A DNA stretch of 64,000 nt from Paenibacillus curdlanolyticus YK9 (GTDB lineage: Bacteria > Bacillota > Bacilli > Paenibacillales > Paenibacillaceae), in contig NZ_AEDD01000002.1 of NCBI RefSeq assembly GCF_000179615.1, positions 62,001 to 126,000 of the forward strand, given 5' to 3'. A model generated the notes under the pieces. The model saw nothing but the letters and a program-made list of their open reading frames with translations. It searched no databases and was not told the DNA's origin. This document shows positions 25,906 to 35,481 of the stretch, in pieces; within the stretch, counting starts at the first letter, position 1; every line of letters starts with the position of its first letter. The position numbers and the translations under genes are program-made.

Positions 25906-28900
25906 ATGACGAAACCTAACTTGAAGGAACTAATGCAAGAACGCATTCTAATTATGGACGGCGCTATGGGTACAATGATTCAGCAAGCGGATTTGACTGC
26001 GGCAGATTTTGGCGGCGATGATCTCGACGGCTGTAACGAAATTCTTGTGCTGACACGGCCTGACGTCATTCAATCCATACATGAACAATATCTTGAAGCG
26101 GGTGCAGATATCCTCGAAACCAATACGTTCGGATCGACGAGCGTGGTTTTGCAGGAATATGACATTCCAGAGAAAGCGCGCGAGCTGAATTTAGCAGCAG
26201 CGAAGCTGGCGGTTGATGCCGCGATCAAATATTCGACGCCCGAGAAGCCTCGTTACGTTGCAGGCGCGATGGGACCGACGACGAAGACGCTGTCGGTTAC
26301 GGGCGGCGTGACCTTCGACGAGCTGGTTGACAGCTATTATGAGCAGGCTGTTGCGCTGATCGAAGGAAAGGTCGATGCGCTTCTGTTGGAGACGAGCCAA
26401 GACACGCTGAACGTAAAAGCAGGCAGCATCGGGATCAAGCGTGCATTCGAGACGACGGGCGTAGAGCTACCGATCATGATCTCCGGTACGATTGAGCCGA
26501 TGGGAACGACGCTGGCGGGACAGACGATTGAATCGTTCTATCTATCGCTGGAGCACCTGAAGCCTGTATCGATCGGATTGAACTGCGCGACTGGACCAGA
26601 GTTCATGCGTGACCATATTCGGACGTTGAGCGAAATCGCAGCATCGGCTATTAGCTGCTATCCGAATGCAGGCTTGCCGGATGAAAACGGGCAATATCAT
26701 GAAACGCCGGACTCCCTCGCTGCCAAAATGGCTGGATTTGCCGAGAGCGGCTGGCTGAACGTAGCTGGCGGTTGCTGCGGAACTACGCCTGCCCATATCC
26801 GCGCGATGGCGGATGTGATGGCACGCTTTGAGCCGCGCCGCAAAATGGGCGAGCATTTGCCAGCGGTAACGGGCATCGACACCGTTTATATTGAGGATGC
26901 AAACCGTCCGATAATGGTTGGCGAACGGACAAACATCTCGGGTTCCCTAAAGTTTAAACGCCTGATCAAGGAAGGCTCATTCGATGAAGCTTCTGAAATC
27001 GCGCGGTCGCAAGTGAAGAACGGCGCGCAGGTCATCGATATTAACTTGCAGGATACGGATGTGGATGAAGAGTATGCCGTTCATCAGTTCATTCCTCAGG
27101 TTGTGAAAAAAATCAAAGCCCCGCTGATGCTGGACTCGACTTATGACCACATTATCGAGCTAGGGCTTAAATATTCGCAAGGCAAAGCGATCATTAACTC
27201 GATCAACCTGGAAGACGGCGAGTCGAAGTTTGAGAAGATCATTCCGCTCATCCATCAATACGGCGCTTCTGTTGTATGTATTCTGATCGATGAGCGCGGC
27301 CAAGCGGTCTCGCGTGAAGCGAAGGTTGAGGTTGCGGACAGAGCGTATGATTTGCTAGTCAATAAATACGGCGTAACGCCGGACGATATTATTTTTGATC
27401 CGAATATGTTCCCGGTCGGCTCAGGTGACCCGCAATACATCGGCTCCGCCGTTGAAACGATTGAAGGCATTCGCCTCATTAAACAAAAATATCCGCGCGT
27501 CAAAACGATTCTCGGCCTTAGCAACATCTCGTTCGGCTTGCCGCCAGCGGGCCGCGAAGTGTTGAACTCCGTATATTTGTATGAATGTACGAAAGCGGGT
27601 CTGGATTACGCAATCGTAAACTCGGAAAAACTGGAACGGTATGCATCGATTTCTGCTGAAGAGCGCAAGCTGGCAGAAGACCTTATTTTCAACACGAACG
27701 ACGAGACGCTGGCGCTGTTCGTTGCAGCCTTCCGCGAGAAGAAGGTTGTGAAGAAAGAGAAGACATCCACGCTGACATTGGAAGAGCGGCTTGCTTCCTA
27801 TATTGTCGAAGGCACGAAGGAAGGACTCATCCCGGATCTCGACGAAGCGCTCAAAACCTATGCGCCGCTCGCGATCATTAACGGACCGTTGATGGCGGGT
27901 ATGGAAGAGGTCGGTCGACTGTTTAACGGCAACGAGCTGATCGTAGCCGAGGTGCTGCAAAGCGCCGAGGTAATGAAAGCTTCTGTGGCGCATCTTGAGC
28001 AGTTTATGGAGAAAGAAGAGTCGTCGGTTAAAGGGAAAATCATTCTCGCGACCGTAAAAGGCGACGTGCATGATATCGGTAAAAACCTGGTTGAGATCAT
28101 TTTGTCGAACAACGGCTACAAAATTATCAATCTCGGCATTAAAGTACCGCCAGAGCAGCTGATCGAAGCGTATCGCAAAGAAAAAGCCGACGCAATCGGC
28201 CTGTCCGGCTTGCTGGTCAAATCGGCGCAGCAGATGGTTGTTACAGCGCAGGATTTGCGGAGCGCAGGCATCGATGCGCCAATTCTTGTCGGCGGCGCTG
28301 CGCTTACGCGCAAGTTCACGAAGACGCGGATTTCGCCGGAGTATGACGGACTCGTTCTCTACGCGAAGGACGCGATGGATGGGCTGGATATTGCCAACAA
28401 GCTTGTTAATCCTGTGCATCGTGAGCGACTCGAGAGTGAGCATGAGGAGCTGCGTGCAGCAGGCTTTGGCATTACGGAAACTGCAAAGCCGATGCCGGAG
28501 CTGTCGCGTGCGGTTCGCTCGAATGTGGCAACCGATGTTCCGGTACAAGTTCCACCGGATTTGGAACGCCATGTGATGCGCAACATTCCTATCCCTCATG
28601 TCGTGCCATATGTGAATATGCAAACGCTGATTGGCCACCACCTCGGGCTTCGCGGCAATTTTGACAAGCTCATTGTAGATGGTGATGCTAAAGCGCAGCA
28701 ATTGAAGGATACGGTGGATGGTATTTTCCAAGATGCAGCAGCGAACGGTTCGATTAAGGCGCACGGGATGTATCGCTTCTTCCCGGCGCAATCGGAAGGA
28801 AACGATATTATCGTGTATGATCCGGCAGATCATACGAAAGTGCTGAAGCGTTTCTCGTTCCCTCGCCAAAACGTGGAGCCTTTCCTCTGTCTTGCTGATT

Positions 28901-29346
28901 TCTTGCGTTCGGTTGAAAGCGGCGAGATGGACTATGTCGGGTTCCTTGTCGTAACGGCAGGGCACGGCATAAGGGAGCGGGCGGAATCGTATAAAGACAA
29001 TGGCGATTACTTGCTCTCCCATGCTATCCAAGCGACAGCGATAGAATTGGCTGAAGGACTTGCAGAGCGTGTCCATCACATCATGCGCGACATTTGGGGC
29101 ATCTCAGATCCTGTCGACATGACAATGGCACAGCGCCATGGCGCTCGCTACAGAGGCATTCGGGTATCGTTCGGCTATCCGGCTTGCCCGAATTTGGAAG
29201 ATCAAGGCCCGTTGTTCGAGCTCATGAAGCCAGAGGATATTGGCGTCGAGCTGACAGAGGAATTCATGATGGAGCCGGAAGCTTCCGTATCCGCTATGGT
29301 GTTCTCGCATCCAGAGGCTCGCTATTTCAATGTCGATAAAGCCTAA
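25906..29346 (+). CDS. metH: Cobalamin-dependent methionine synthase
   Basis: MetH transfers the methyl of 5-methyltetrahydrofolate to homocysteine through cobalamin. The 1146-residue protein has four modules in order: the homocysteine domain with zinc cysteines (GLNCA, GGCCGTTP), the folate domain (GERTNISGSLKF), the B12 domain with the His ligand motif DVHDIGKN, and the AdoMet reactivation domain (RYRGIRVSFGYPACPN). All are intact. The start is ATG 25906 with only a weak GTGGTG site. A terminator follows. It is divergent from mtnD across 160 bp. Confidence 0.98.
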   Translation: MTKPNLKELMQERILIMDGAMGTMIQQADLTAADFGGDDLDGCNEILVLTRPDVIQSIHEQYLEAGADILETNTFGSTSVVLQEYDIPEKARELNLAAAKLAVDAAIKYSTPEKPRYVAGAMGPTTKTLSVTGGVTFDELVDSYYEQAVALIEGKVDALLLETSQDTLNVKAGSIGIKRAFETTGVELPIMISGTIEPMGTTLAGQTIESFYLSLEHLKPVSIGLNCATGPEFMRDHIRTLSEIAASAISCYPNAGLPDENGQYHETPDSLAAKMAGFAESGWLNVAGGCCGTTPAHIRAMADVMARFEPRRKMGEHLPAVTGIDTVYIEDANRPIMVGERTNISGSLKFKRLIKEGSFDEASEIARSQVKNGAQVIDINLQDTDVDEEYAVHQFIPQVVKKIKAPLMLDSTYDHIIELGLKYSQGKAIINSINLEDGESKFEKIIPLIHQYGASVVCILIDERGQAVSREAKVEVADRAYDLLVNKYGVTPDDIIFDPNMFPVGSGDPQYIGSAVETIEGIRLIKQKYPRVKTILGLSNISFGLPPAGREVLNSVYLYECTKAGLDYAIVNSEKLERYASISAEERKLAEDLIFNTNDETLALFVAAFREKKVVKKEKTSTLTLEERLASYIVEGTKEGLIPDLDEALKTYAPLAIINGPLMAGMEEVGRLFNGNELIVAEVLQSAEVMKASVAHLEQFMEKEESSVKGKIILATVKGDVHDIGKNLVEIILSNNGYKIINLGIKVPPEQLIEAYRKEKADAIGLSGLLVKSAQQMVVTAQDLRSAGIDAPILVGGAALTRKFTKTRISPEYDGLVLYAKDAMDGLDIANKLVNPVHRERLESEHEELRAAGFGITETAKPMPELSRAVRSNVATDVPVQVPPDLERHVMRNIPIPHVVPYVNMQTLIGHHLGLRGNFDKLIVDGDAKAQQLKDTVDGIFQDAAANGSIKAHGMYRFFPAQSEGNDIIVYDPADHTKVLKRFSFPRQNVEPFLCLADFLRSVESGEMDYVGFLVVTAGHGIRERAESYKDNGDYLLSHAIQATAIELAEGLAERVHHIMRDIWGISDPVDMTMAQRHGARYRGIRVSFGYPACPNLEDQGPLFELMKPEDIGVELTEEFMMEPEASVSAMVFSHPEARYFNVDKA

Positions 29347-29370
29347 TAACGTGTATCTCATATGACTAAT

Positions 29371-29416
29371 AACCTCCGGTATGCCGCTCAATCGACGGCC
29401 TGACCGGAGGTTTTTT
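29371..29416 (+). terminator. Intrinsic terminator after metH
   Basis: Stem AACCTCCGGT / ACCGGAGGTT, with an inner GCCG/CGGC pairing, is followed by six T. Confidence 0.85.
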
Positions 29417-29439
29417 CCCAAGGAAAGGATGTTGCAGGA

Positions 29440-30366
29440 GTGGAGCTTACATTTCTAGGCACCGGCGCCGGAAGGCCAAGCCGGTTGCGAAACGTAACCT
29501 CAGCCGCGTTAAAGTTGCCAGCGCCATCGCTGTCCGTTTGGTTGTTCGACGCAGGTGAGGGCACGCAGCATCGGCTGCTTCAAACACCGATTAAGCTAAA
29601 TCGAATCGATCGAATTTTCATTACGCATCTTCATGGTGATCATGTATTTGGGCTGCCAGGGTTGCTGAGCACACGGGCGTATGATGGCGGCGTTGGGCCG
29701 GTTACCATCTATGGACCCGCTGGCCTGCAGCAGATGGTTGAGTGCTTGTTCCAACTTAGCGGGACTTACATTGGCTATGACATTCAGTATGTGGAAGCAG
29801 TCGAAGGCGTTATTTTTGACGATGGAAATTATCGCGTTGAGGCTGCTGCATTGGAGCATCGGATTCCGTGCTTTGGCTATAGGGTGATCGAGTCGCCTCG
29901 TCCAGGACGACTGGACGCTGGCAAGCTGAAGGAGGCTGGCGTTCCATTTGGCCCTCTATATGGAAAGCTCAAGGCAGGCGAAGATATTACATTGCCTGAC
30001 GGCAGGGAAATCAAATCGTCGGATGTTACAGGGGCATGTATCCCGGGCCGAATCGTGACGATATTGGGCGATACGAAGCCTTGTGCCAATGCGGTTCGAC
30101 TTGCAGAACATGCGGATTTGCTTGTGCACGAAGCAACATTCGCAGCAGGACTAGAAGAGAAGGCGGAGCTATATGGCCATTCTACAACGGTACAGGCCGC
30201 TGAAGCGGCCAAGCGAGCGGGCGCCCGCAAGCTCGTTATGACGCATTTCAGCTCGCGATACGAGTTGGAGGATGCAGTTCAGCTAGTGGATGAAGCAAGG
30301 GCGATTTTCCCGCAAACAGAGGCGGCTTTCGACGGCGCTGTCTTTGATATCCCGTGCCAATGCTGA
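29440..30366 (+). CDS. rnz: Ribonuclease Z
   Basis: RNase Z trims the 3' end of tRNA precursors lacking encoded CCA. The 308-residue metallo-beta-lactamase-fold enzyme has the zinc motif HLHGDH (63-68), GDTKPC, HEATF, the GHST segment and THFSSRY, and the flexible exosite arm (GVPFGPLYGKLKAGEDI). The length is typical. The start is GTG 29440, within GCAGGAGTGG, giving the canonical MELTFLGTGAG. The metH terminator lies just upstream. Confidence 0.96.
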   Translation: MELTFLGTGAGRPSRLRNVTSAALKLPAPSLSVWLFDAGEGTQHRLLQTPIKLNRIDRIFITHLHGDHVFGLPGLLSTRAYDGGVGPVTIYGPAGLQQMVECLFQLSGTYIGYDIQYVEAVEGVIFDDGNYRVEAAALEHRIPCFGYRVIESPRPGRLDAGKLKEAGVPFGPLYGKLKAGEDITLPDGREIKSSDVTGACIPGRIVTILGDTKPCANAVRLAEHADLLVHEATFAAGLEEKAELYGHSTTVQAAEAAKRAGARKLVMTHFSSRYELEDAVQLVDEARAIFPQTEAAFDGAVFDIPCQC

Positions 30367-30513
30367 TGCGTAAATGAATAAGCCTGCCAAGCTGAACATG
30401 CTCCAGCCCTTACAATAACATTACGATCCGTGAACAATCCGATAACGGACATCAGGTAGGATATTGCCAACGCAAGCGTCATTGCGATCCTAGTCTGATG
30501 AGGTGAGAACGTT

Positions 30514-31488
30514 ATGGATACAGGAAGTCACTTGCTGTTCGGTTTAACGCTTGCTGGGGCGGCTTTCGTTATGCCGGGGGTAGCTGACCATCCATCGCTG
30601 GCACATGCAATGGTTGCGGTGTCGATGATCGGCAGCCATGCGCCAGATTTTGATGCGGTTGTCAGGCTGAAGAGCGAAGCGGCTTATCTGCGATACCACC
30701 GAGGGATTACGCATTCCTTACCTGCTCCTTTCGTATGGAGCTTGCTGATCGGACTGCCATGCGCAGCATGTTTTGGGGTGATGCAGCATGTTTGGATCGT
30801 GCTTTTGTGGACGCTGCTTGCGGTCGTTTTTCACATTACGTTAGACCTGTTTAACGGATACGGCGTACAATGCTTGCGGCCATTTACGAACCGGTGGCTG
30901 CATTTGGATACGTTATGTTTATTTGACCCGTATATGTTCGCAGCGCATTTCATCAGTGCATTGTTATGGTTGTGCGGTCTGCTGCCGCAGCCGGGGCTTA
31001 TATTTACGATGCTATACGCTGCGACGTTTGCCTATATCGGGTGGCGTTCCTTCGAGCATCGAAGGCGGTTCAAACAAGTCAAGTCTGAGCTGGGCGAAGG
31101 CAAGCGCATAACGCTGCTGCCGAGCATGCGAGGGGGATCATGGCAATTCGTAGCGGAAAGCACAGACGCTTACTTGACAGGCACCGTCAACAGCAAGGGC
31201 GTTCATGTGGAAGCGACGCTTCGCAAGTCTCCTTCGGGCCAATTGCCGGATGCGGCGCTTGCCTCGATGGCTACGGACGGCGTCCGGGCATTTTTGGATT
31301 TTGCGGAAAAGGTGCATGTCAGCGTGCAGGAGCGTCTTGATGGTTATGAGGTAACGTGGAGCGATGTAAGGTTCTGGTATAACCATAAGATGCCTTTCCA
31401 TGCAGCGGTGACGTTGGATCGACAGATGAATGTACGCGAAAGCAAGCTCGGTTGGGACAAAAAAACATGGGAGCCGCCCCACGTCTAG
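30514..31488 (+). CDS. YdjM/YfhP-family membrane-bound metal-dependent hydrolase
   Basis: This 324-residue protein has an N-terminal membrane domain with several helices and the metal-binding signature of the YdjM (DUF457) family: MDTGSHLLFG, GSHAPDFDA, RGITHSLPAP and HITLDLFNGYG, with conserved His and Asp. The C-terminal about 130 residues are a soluble domain, as in B. subtilis YfhP. The reaction is unknown; relation to phospholipid phosphatases is an inference. The ATG has GAGGTGAG upstream. The 147-bp gap before it shows no convincing promoter. Confidence 0.8.
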   Translation: MDTGSHLLFGLTLAGAAFVMPGVADHPSLAHAMVAVSMIGSHAPDFDAVVRLKSEAAYLRYHRGITHSLPAPFVWSLLIGLPCAACFGVMQHVWIVLLWTLLAVVFHITLDLFNGYGVQCLRPFTNRWLHLDTLCLFDPYMFAAHFISALLWLCGLLPQPGLIFTMLYAATFAYIGWRSFEHRRRFKQVKSELGEGKRITLLPSMRGGSWQFVAESTDAYLTGTVNSKGVHVEATLRKSPSGQLPDAALASMATDGVRAFLDFAEKVHVSVQERLDGYEVTWSDVRFWYNHKMPFHAAVTLDRQMNVRESKLGWDKKTWEPPHV

Positions 31489-31536
31489 CGAAGCGGAGTA
31501 ATACGCTTGATATAGCAGCCTGCCACAGCGATATTT

Positions 31537-31556
31537 GCCCGCTTGGCGGGCTGTTT
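31537..31556 (+). terminator. Weak terminator-like hairpin upstream of mrfA
   Basis: Stem GCCCGC / GCGGGC with loop TTG is followed by TGTTTG, a poor T tract, 46 bp after the previous stop. Confidence 0.45.
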
Positions 31557-31583
31557 GAGCATGCGAGATGTCCATCGTTACCA

Positions 31584-31612
31584 TTGCCAGCCGAACATGC
31601 ATTCTGTACAAT
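31584..31612 (+). promoter_or_regulatory. mrfAB promoter with a LexA-like box
   Basis: TTGCCA (31584-31589) and TACAAT (31607-31612) are 17 bp apart. Inside the spacer is CGAACATGCATTCT (31592-31605), with a perfect left half and 3 of 5 bases of the right half of the Bacillus LexA box. Eight of ten matches occur by chance many times per 64 kb, so it is the placement that makes this notable. Confidence 0.6.
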
Positions 31613-31651
31613 GGATGGATAGAATGGCGACGGTGAAGTGGAGGGTACAGC

Positions 31652-33937
31652 ATGAACCGATGGACGGGCAGAGCATCTGATTTGGACGAATGGCTGGAAG
31701 AATTGAAGCAAGAACCGGAATTAATGGACAATGTCACCCACTGGCATACGATTCCGCCTCGAGAGGCACGCACTGCGCCGCTTCCAGAGGATTTGGATCC
31801 GCAGCTTGCGGATGCCCTTCGTTCGAGAGGCGTGGACGAATTGTATGTGCATCAATCCCTTGCATACCGTGCGGTACGTGAAGGAAAGCATGTGGTTGCG
31901 GTTACGCCGACCGCATCGGGCAAGACGATGTGCTACAACTTGCCGGTATTGCAATCCCTGTTGGAGAACGATGACGGCAGGGCGCTTTACATGTTTCCGA
32001 CGAAGGCATTGGCACAGGATCAGGTAGCCGAGCTGCAAAAGCTGGCCGATCTGATGGGCGCGCCGATAAAGACGCATACCTACGACGGCGACACGCCGCC
32101 TACTGTGCGGCAAGCGATCCGAAATGCAGGCCATATCGTGGTTACGAATCCGGATATGCTGCATTCGGCTATTTTACCGCATCATACGAAATGGGTGAAG
32201 CTGTTCGAAAACATCCGCTATATCGTAATTGACGAGCTTCATGCTTATCGCGGCGTCTTCGGCAGCCATGTGGCGAATGTCATTCGCCGACTGAAGCGGA
32301 TTTGCAAATTTTACGGCTCTTCGCCGCAATTTATTTGCGCGTCTGCAACGATCGACAATCCGCAGGAGCATGCGGAGCGTCTCATCGGCGAATCCGTTGC
32401 GCTCGTTAACGATAATGGCGCGCCAATGGGCGAGAAGCATTTCGTATTTTATAATCCGCCAGTAGTCAACGAGCAGCTAGGCATTCGCCGGAGCAGCGTG
32501 CTTGAGACGAGGAAGCTGGCCGGCATGCTGCTGAAGCAGGGCGTGCAGACGATCGTGTTCGCGCGCAGCCGCGTACGCGTGGAGCTGCTTTTAACCTATT
32601 TGCAAGAACTCGTGAAGGATAAAATCGGCGACCGAACGATTCGCGGCTATCGCGGCGGTTATTTGCCGAAGCTTCGCCGTGAGATCGAAAGAGGACTCCG
32701 CAATGGCGAAATTCGCGGCGTAGTCAGCACGAACGCGCTGGAGCTTGGCATCGATATCGGCCAATTGCAGGCATGTGTGCTGAATGGCTACCCGGGAACG
32801 GTCGCCAGCACATGGCAGCAGTCCGGTCGTGCAGGGCGGCGTCAGACCAGCTCCGTAACCTTCATGGTCGCCAGCAGCAATCCGTTGGATCAATATATTA
32901 TTCAGAATCCGGACTTTTTCTTTAACAGGCCGCCAGAGCGGGCGCTTATTCATCCCGATAATTTGTTGATCCTTATTGACCATGTCAAATGCGCAGCCTA
33001 TGAGCTGCCATTCCAAGCAGGCGAGCAGTTCGGTTCGGAGACGCTAGAGGACATGCTGGAGTTTCTGGTCGAGGAGAAGGTGCTGCATCGCTCGGGCAGC
33101 CGTTGGTATTGGATGGAGCAATCGTTCCCGGCTCACGGCATTTCGTTACGTTCCGCTGCGCAAGAGAACTTTATTATCATTGATCTGTCCGAAGGCAGCC
33201 GCGTATTGGGCGAGGTTGATCGATTCAGCGCGCCAACGCTTATCCATGAGGAAGCGATCTATATTCACGAGGGCGTTCAGTATCAAGTAGAAAAGCTGGA
33301 TTATGCCGAGAAAAAGGCATACGTAAGGGAAGTCGACGTTGATTATTACACCGATGCGAACCTTGCCGTGGAGCTGAAGGTGCTTCATGCGGATAAAGAG
33401 CGCGTGAGCGGAGAGATCGTTCGGACGTATGGCGAAGTGACCGTCAACGCTAAGGCGACGATCTTTAAGAAAATTCGACTTCGTACTCACGAAAACATTG
33501 GCTCAGGCCCCATTCATTTGCCAGAGGAAGAGCTGCACACGAGCGGCTATTGGTTCGCTTTCAGCGAGGAAGCAGCGGCGGGCAAAGGGACGAACGAAAT
33601 GCAATGCGCGCTGCTGGGCATTGCCAACGTACTCGTGCACATCGCTCCAATCTATCTTATGTGCGATCCACTGGATATTCGCGTCGTGCCTCAAGTGAAG
33701 GCCGTTCACACGCAGCGGCCGACGATTTACTTTTATGATCGATATCCGGGAGGCATCGGGTTAAGCGAACGATTGTTTGAGGTGCACGACGAGCTGCTAA
33801 CCAGGGCAAAACGGCTAATTCAACATTGTACATGCTTAAGCGGATGCCCGGCATGCGTCGGACCGATCGAGGAAGTAGGGCTGCTCGGCAAAACGCAGGC
33901 GCTGAAGCTGTTGGAAGAAGCGGGGGCTGGCCGATGA
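31652..33937 (+). CDS. mrfA: Mitomycin repair helicase MrfA (YprA)
   Basis: MrfA is a DEAD/DEAH-type 3'-5' DNA helicase that with MrfB repairs mitomycin C damage outside UvrABC in B. subtilis. The 761-residue protein has Walker A TPTASGKT (Lys91), the DELH box (194-197), CASATIDNP (motif III) and the motif VI SGRAGRR. The C-terminal DUF1998 domain ends with the four-cysteine metal site CTCLSGCPAC (Cys726, 728, 732, 735). The ATG follows GGAGGG. The stop overlaps mrfB by 4 bp. Confidence 0.93.
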   Translation: MNRWTGRASDLDEWLEELKQEPELMDNVTHWHTIPPREARTAPLPEDLDPQLADALRSRGVDELYVHQSLAYRAVREGKHVVAVTPTASGKTMCYNLPVLQSLLENDDGRALYMFPTKALAQDQVAELQKLADLMGAPIKTHTYDGDTPPTVRQAIRNAGHIVVTNPDMLHSAILPHHTKWVKLFENIRYIVIDELHAYRGVFGSHVANVIRRLKRICKFYGSSPQFICASATIDNPQEHAERLIGESVALVNDNGAPMGEKHFVFYNPPVVNEQLGIRRSSVLETRKLAGMLLKQGVQTIVFARSRVRVELLLTYLQELVKDKIGDRTIRGYRGGYLPKLRREIERGLRNGEIRGVVSTNALELGIDIGQLQACVLNGYPGTVASTWQQSGRAGRRQTSSVTFMVASSNPLDQYIIQNPDFFFNRPPERALIHPDNLLILIDHVKCAAYELPFQAGEQFGSETLEDMLEFLVEEKVLHRSGSRWYWMEQSFPAHGISLRSAAQENFIIIDLSEGSRVLGEVDRFSAPTLIHEEAIYIHEGVQYQVEKLDYAEKKAYVREVDVDYYTDANLAVELKVLHADKERVSGEIVRTYGEVTVNAKATIFKKIRLRTHENIGSGPIHLPEEELHTSGYWFAFSEEAAAGKGTNEMQCALLGIANVLVHIAPIYLMCDPLDIRVVPQVKAVHTQRPTIYFYDRYPGGIGLSERLFEVHDELLTRAKRLIQHCTCLSGCPACVGPIEEVGLLGKTQALKLLEEAGAGR

Positions 33938-35328
33938 GCGCATTTCGCGATCGTTTTAACCGGCTTAGAGGCAGCGTAGGTGCGGAAGCGGAAGGAGCAG
34001 TGCCGGCTGCGGTCGAGATTCATACGCCAGAGCAGATATTGGATGGAGCGCCTGCAGGGGAAGCGCCCGAAGCTGCAGCTCCGCCAACGTCAGACCACGC
34101 TGTCCCTGAGCAAACGGCGCTGCCGGAATGGGAGCCTTACGGCGTGCGTCTCGTTCGTCATGAAGCTGGCGAGTTTCTCCTAAAGGAAACGCGATTTCCG
34201 ATTACGCATCGCCATGGCATTCATGCGTTTACGGAATGGACAGCTGCAGCGCCTTCGCTGGCTGCATTTCATGGCGATGAGCTTGTCATAGGACCAGATC
34301 CATGCAGCGCTGATGAGATGCAGGAAAACCCGCCAGTGCCTCACGACGTGCTGTTTCTCGATCTGGAGACGACGGGCTTGGGCGTTGGCGCAGGCAATGT
34401 GCCGTTTATGCTGGGGATCTCTTATTTTGAAGGAAATGAATACGTCGTGCGCCAATCGCTCATTCGGCATCCGGCTGAGGAACGTGCAATGCTGGCGGAT
34501 TTGAAGGACCGATTGCCGCAATTCCGTTACTTGGTGACCTACAACGGACGTACCTTCGACTGGCCGCTCGTTCAAAGCCGGTTTATTTTGAATGGATTTG
34601 GCAGCCGAGTATGGGAGCCGCTGCATTTGGATTTTCTTCATCCGTCGAGGACGATTTGGCGCAATACGCTTGTATCCTGCAAGCTAAGTCGTGTCGAAGA
34701 AGAGCGGCTGGGCGTTTTCCGGCAGGATGATCTTCCGGGCTCTGAAGCGCCGGGCCGATATTTTGCCTATTTGGCGGATGGGAATCCCGAGCCACTAGCG
34801 GATGTGTTCCGTCATAATGAAATCGATATGCTGTCTCTTGCAGCGCTCGCGATTCGATTTGGCCATTTATTGGCGGGCCATATTGGCCAAGAAGTACCTG
34901 TTCCGACTGAGCCTGAGGAGCTTGTCCGTACTGGATTGTGGCTGGAGAAGATGGGCGCTGTCGCTTCGGCGGAGCCACTGCTTCATTCGGTGCGGGGACT
35001 TGACCACGCTCCTCCGTCCGTATGGAACCGGCTAGCGGAACGTGATAAAAGGTTGGGGCTATGGGAAGAAGCGGTCAGTCTTTGGCGAAAATCGGCAGCG
35101 GCTGCAGAGCAAACAGGCATACCGAGCACGGAAGCGCATATCGAGCTATCGATGTACTTCGAGCATCGTACCAAAGAGATAAGCTTCGCGCTGGCATATG
35201 CGCGTGCGGCATTGGAGCTTGCCTTGCAGCATCCATTGTCCGGTCGGGCGAACAGCAAGCGCCGCAAGGAGATTGACGCCCTGCGGCATCGTATAGACCG
35301 ACTTGTACGTAAGGCTGCAAAATCGTGA
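33934..35328 (+). CDS. mrfB: Mitomycin repair exonuclease MrfB (YprB)
   Basis: MrfB is a DnaQ-like 3'-5' exonuclease, partner of MrfA. The RNase H-fold domain shows the DEDDh residues: Asp143 and Glu145 in FLDLETTGLG, Asp in VTYNGRTFDWPLV, and HNEIDML with the later His/Asp. The C-terminal about 150 residues are helical with TPR-like repeats (WNRLAERDKRLGLWEEAVSLW). The long acidic/alanine-rich N-terminus (about 90 residues) is linker-like. The frame is open upstream, but ATG 33934 overlaps the mrfA stop (ATGA) and is the likely start, giving 464 residues. Confidence 0.92.
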   Translation: MSAFRDRFNRLRGSVGAEAEGAVPAAVEIHTPEQILDGAPAGEAPEAAAPPTSDHAVPEQTALPEWEPYGVRLVRHEAGEFLLKETRFPITHRHGIHAFTEWTAAAPSLAAFHGDELVIGPDPCSADEMQENPPVPHDVLFLDLETTGLGVGAGNVPFMLGISYFEGNEYVVRQSLIRHPAEERAMLADLKDRLPQFRYLVTYNGRTFDWPLVQSRFILNGFGSRVWEPLHLDFLHPSRTIWRNTLVSCKLSRVEEERLGVFRQDDLPGSEAPGRYFAYLADGNPEPLADVFRHNEIDMLSLAALAIRFGHLLAGHIGQEVPVPTEPEELVRTGLWLEKMGAVASAEPLLHSVRGLDHAPPSVWNRLAERDKRLGLWEEAVSLWRKSAAAAEQTGIPSTEAHIELSMYFEHRTKEISFALAYARAALELALQHPLSGRANSKRRKEIDALRHRIDRLVRKAAKS

Positions 35329-35481
35329 CGCGACTTTGTCGAATGATAGACAATCAGGGTGGCAACTTGGTTAAAGCTGTGTTATTGTGGCAGAAGGCTA
35401 AGCGAATGAGCAAAAGAAGCGAACGTCTACTCCAGCCTGCATTTGAGGCTCGAATCAGGCTGCTAAAGTGGAGGAAAACCT

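Noticed and set aside
27421-29079. 552-codon minus-strand ORF opposite metH
   Set aside because: Shadow; metH domains fully account for this DNA.
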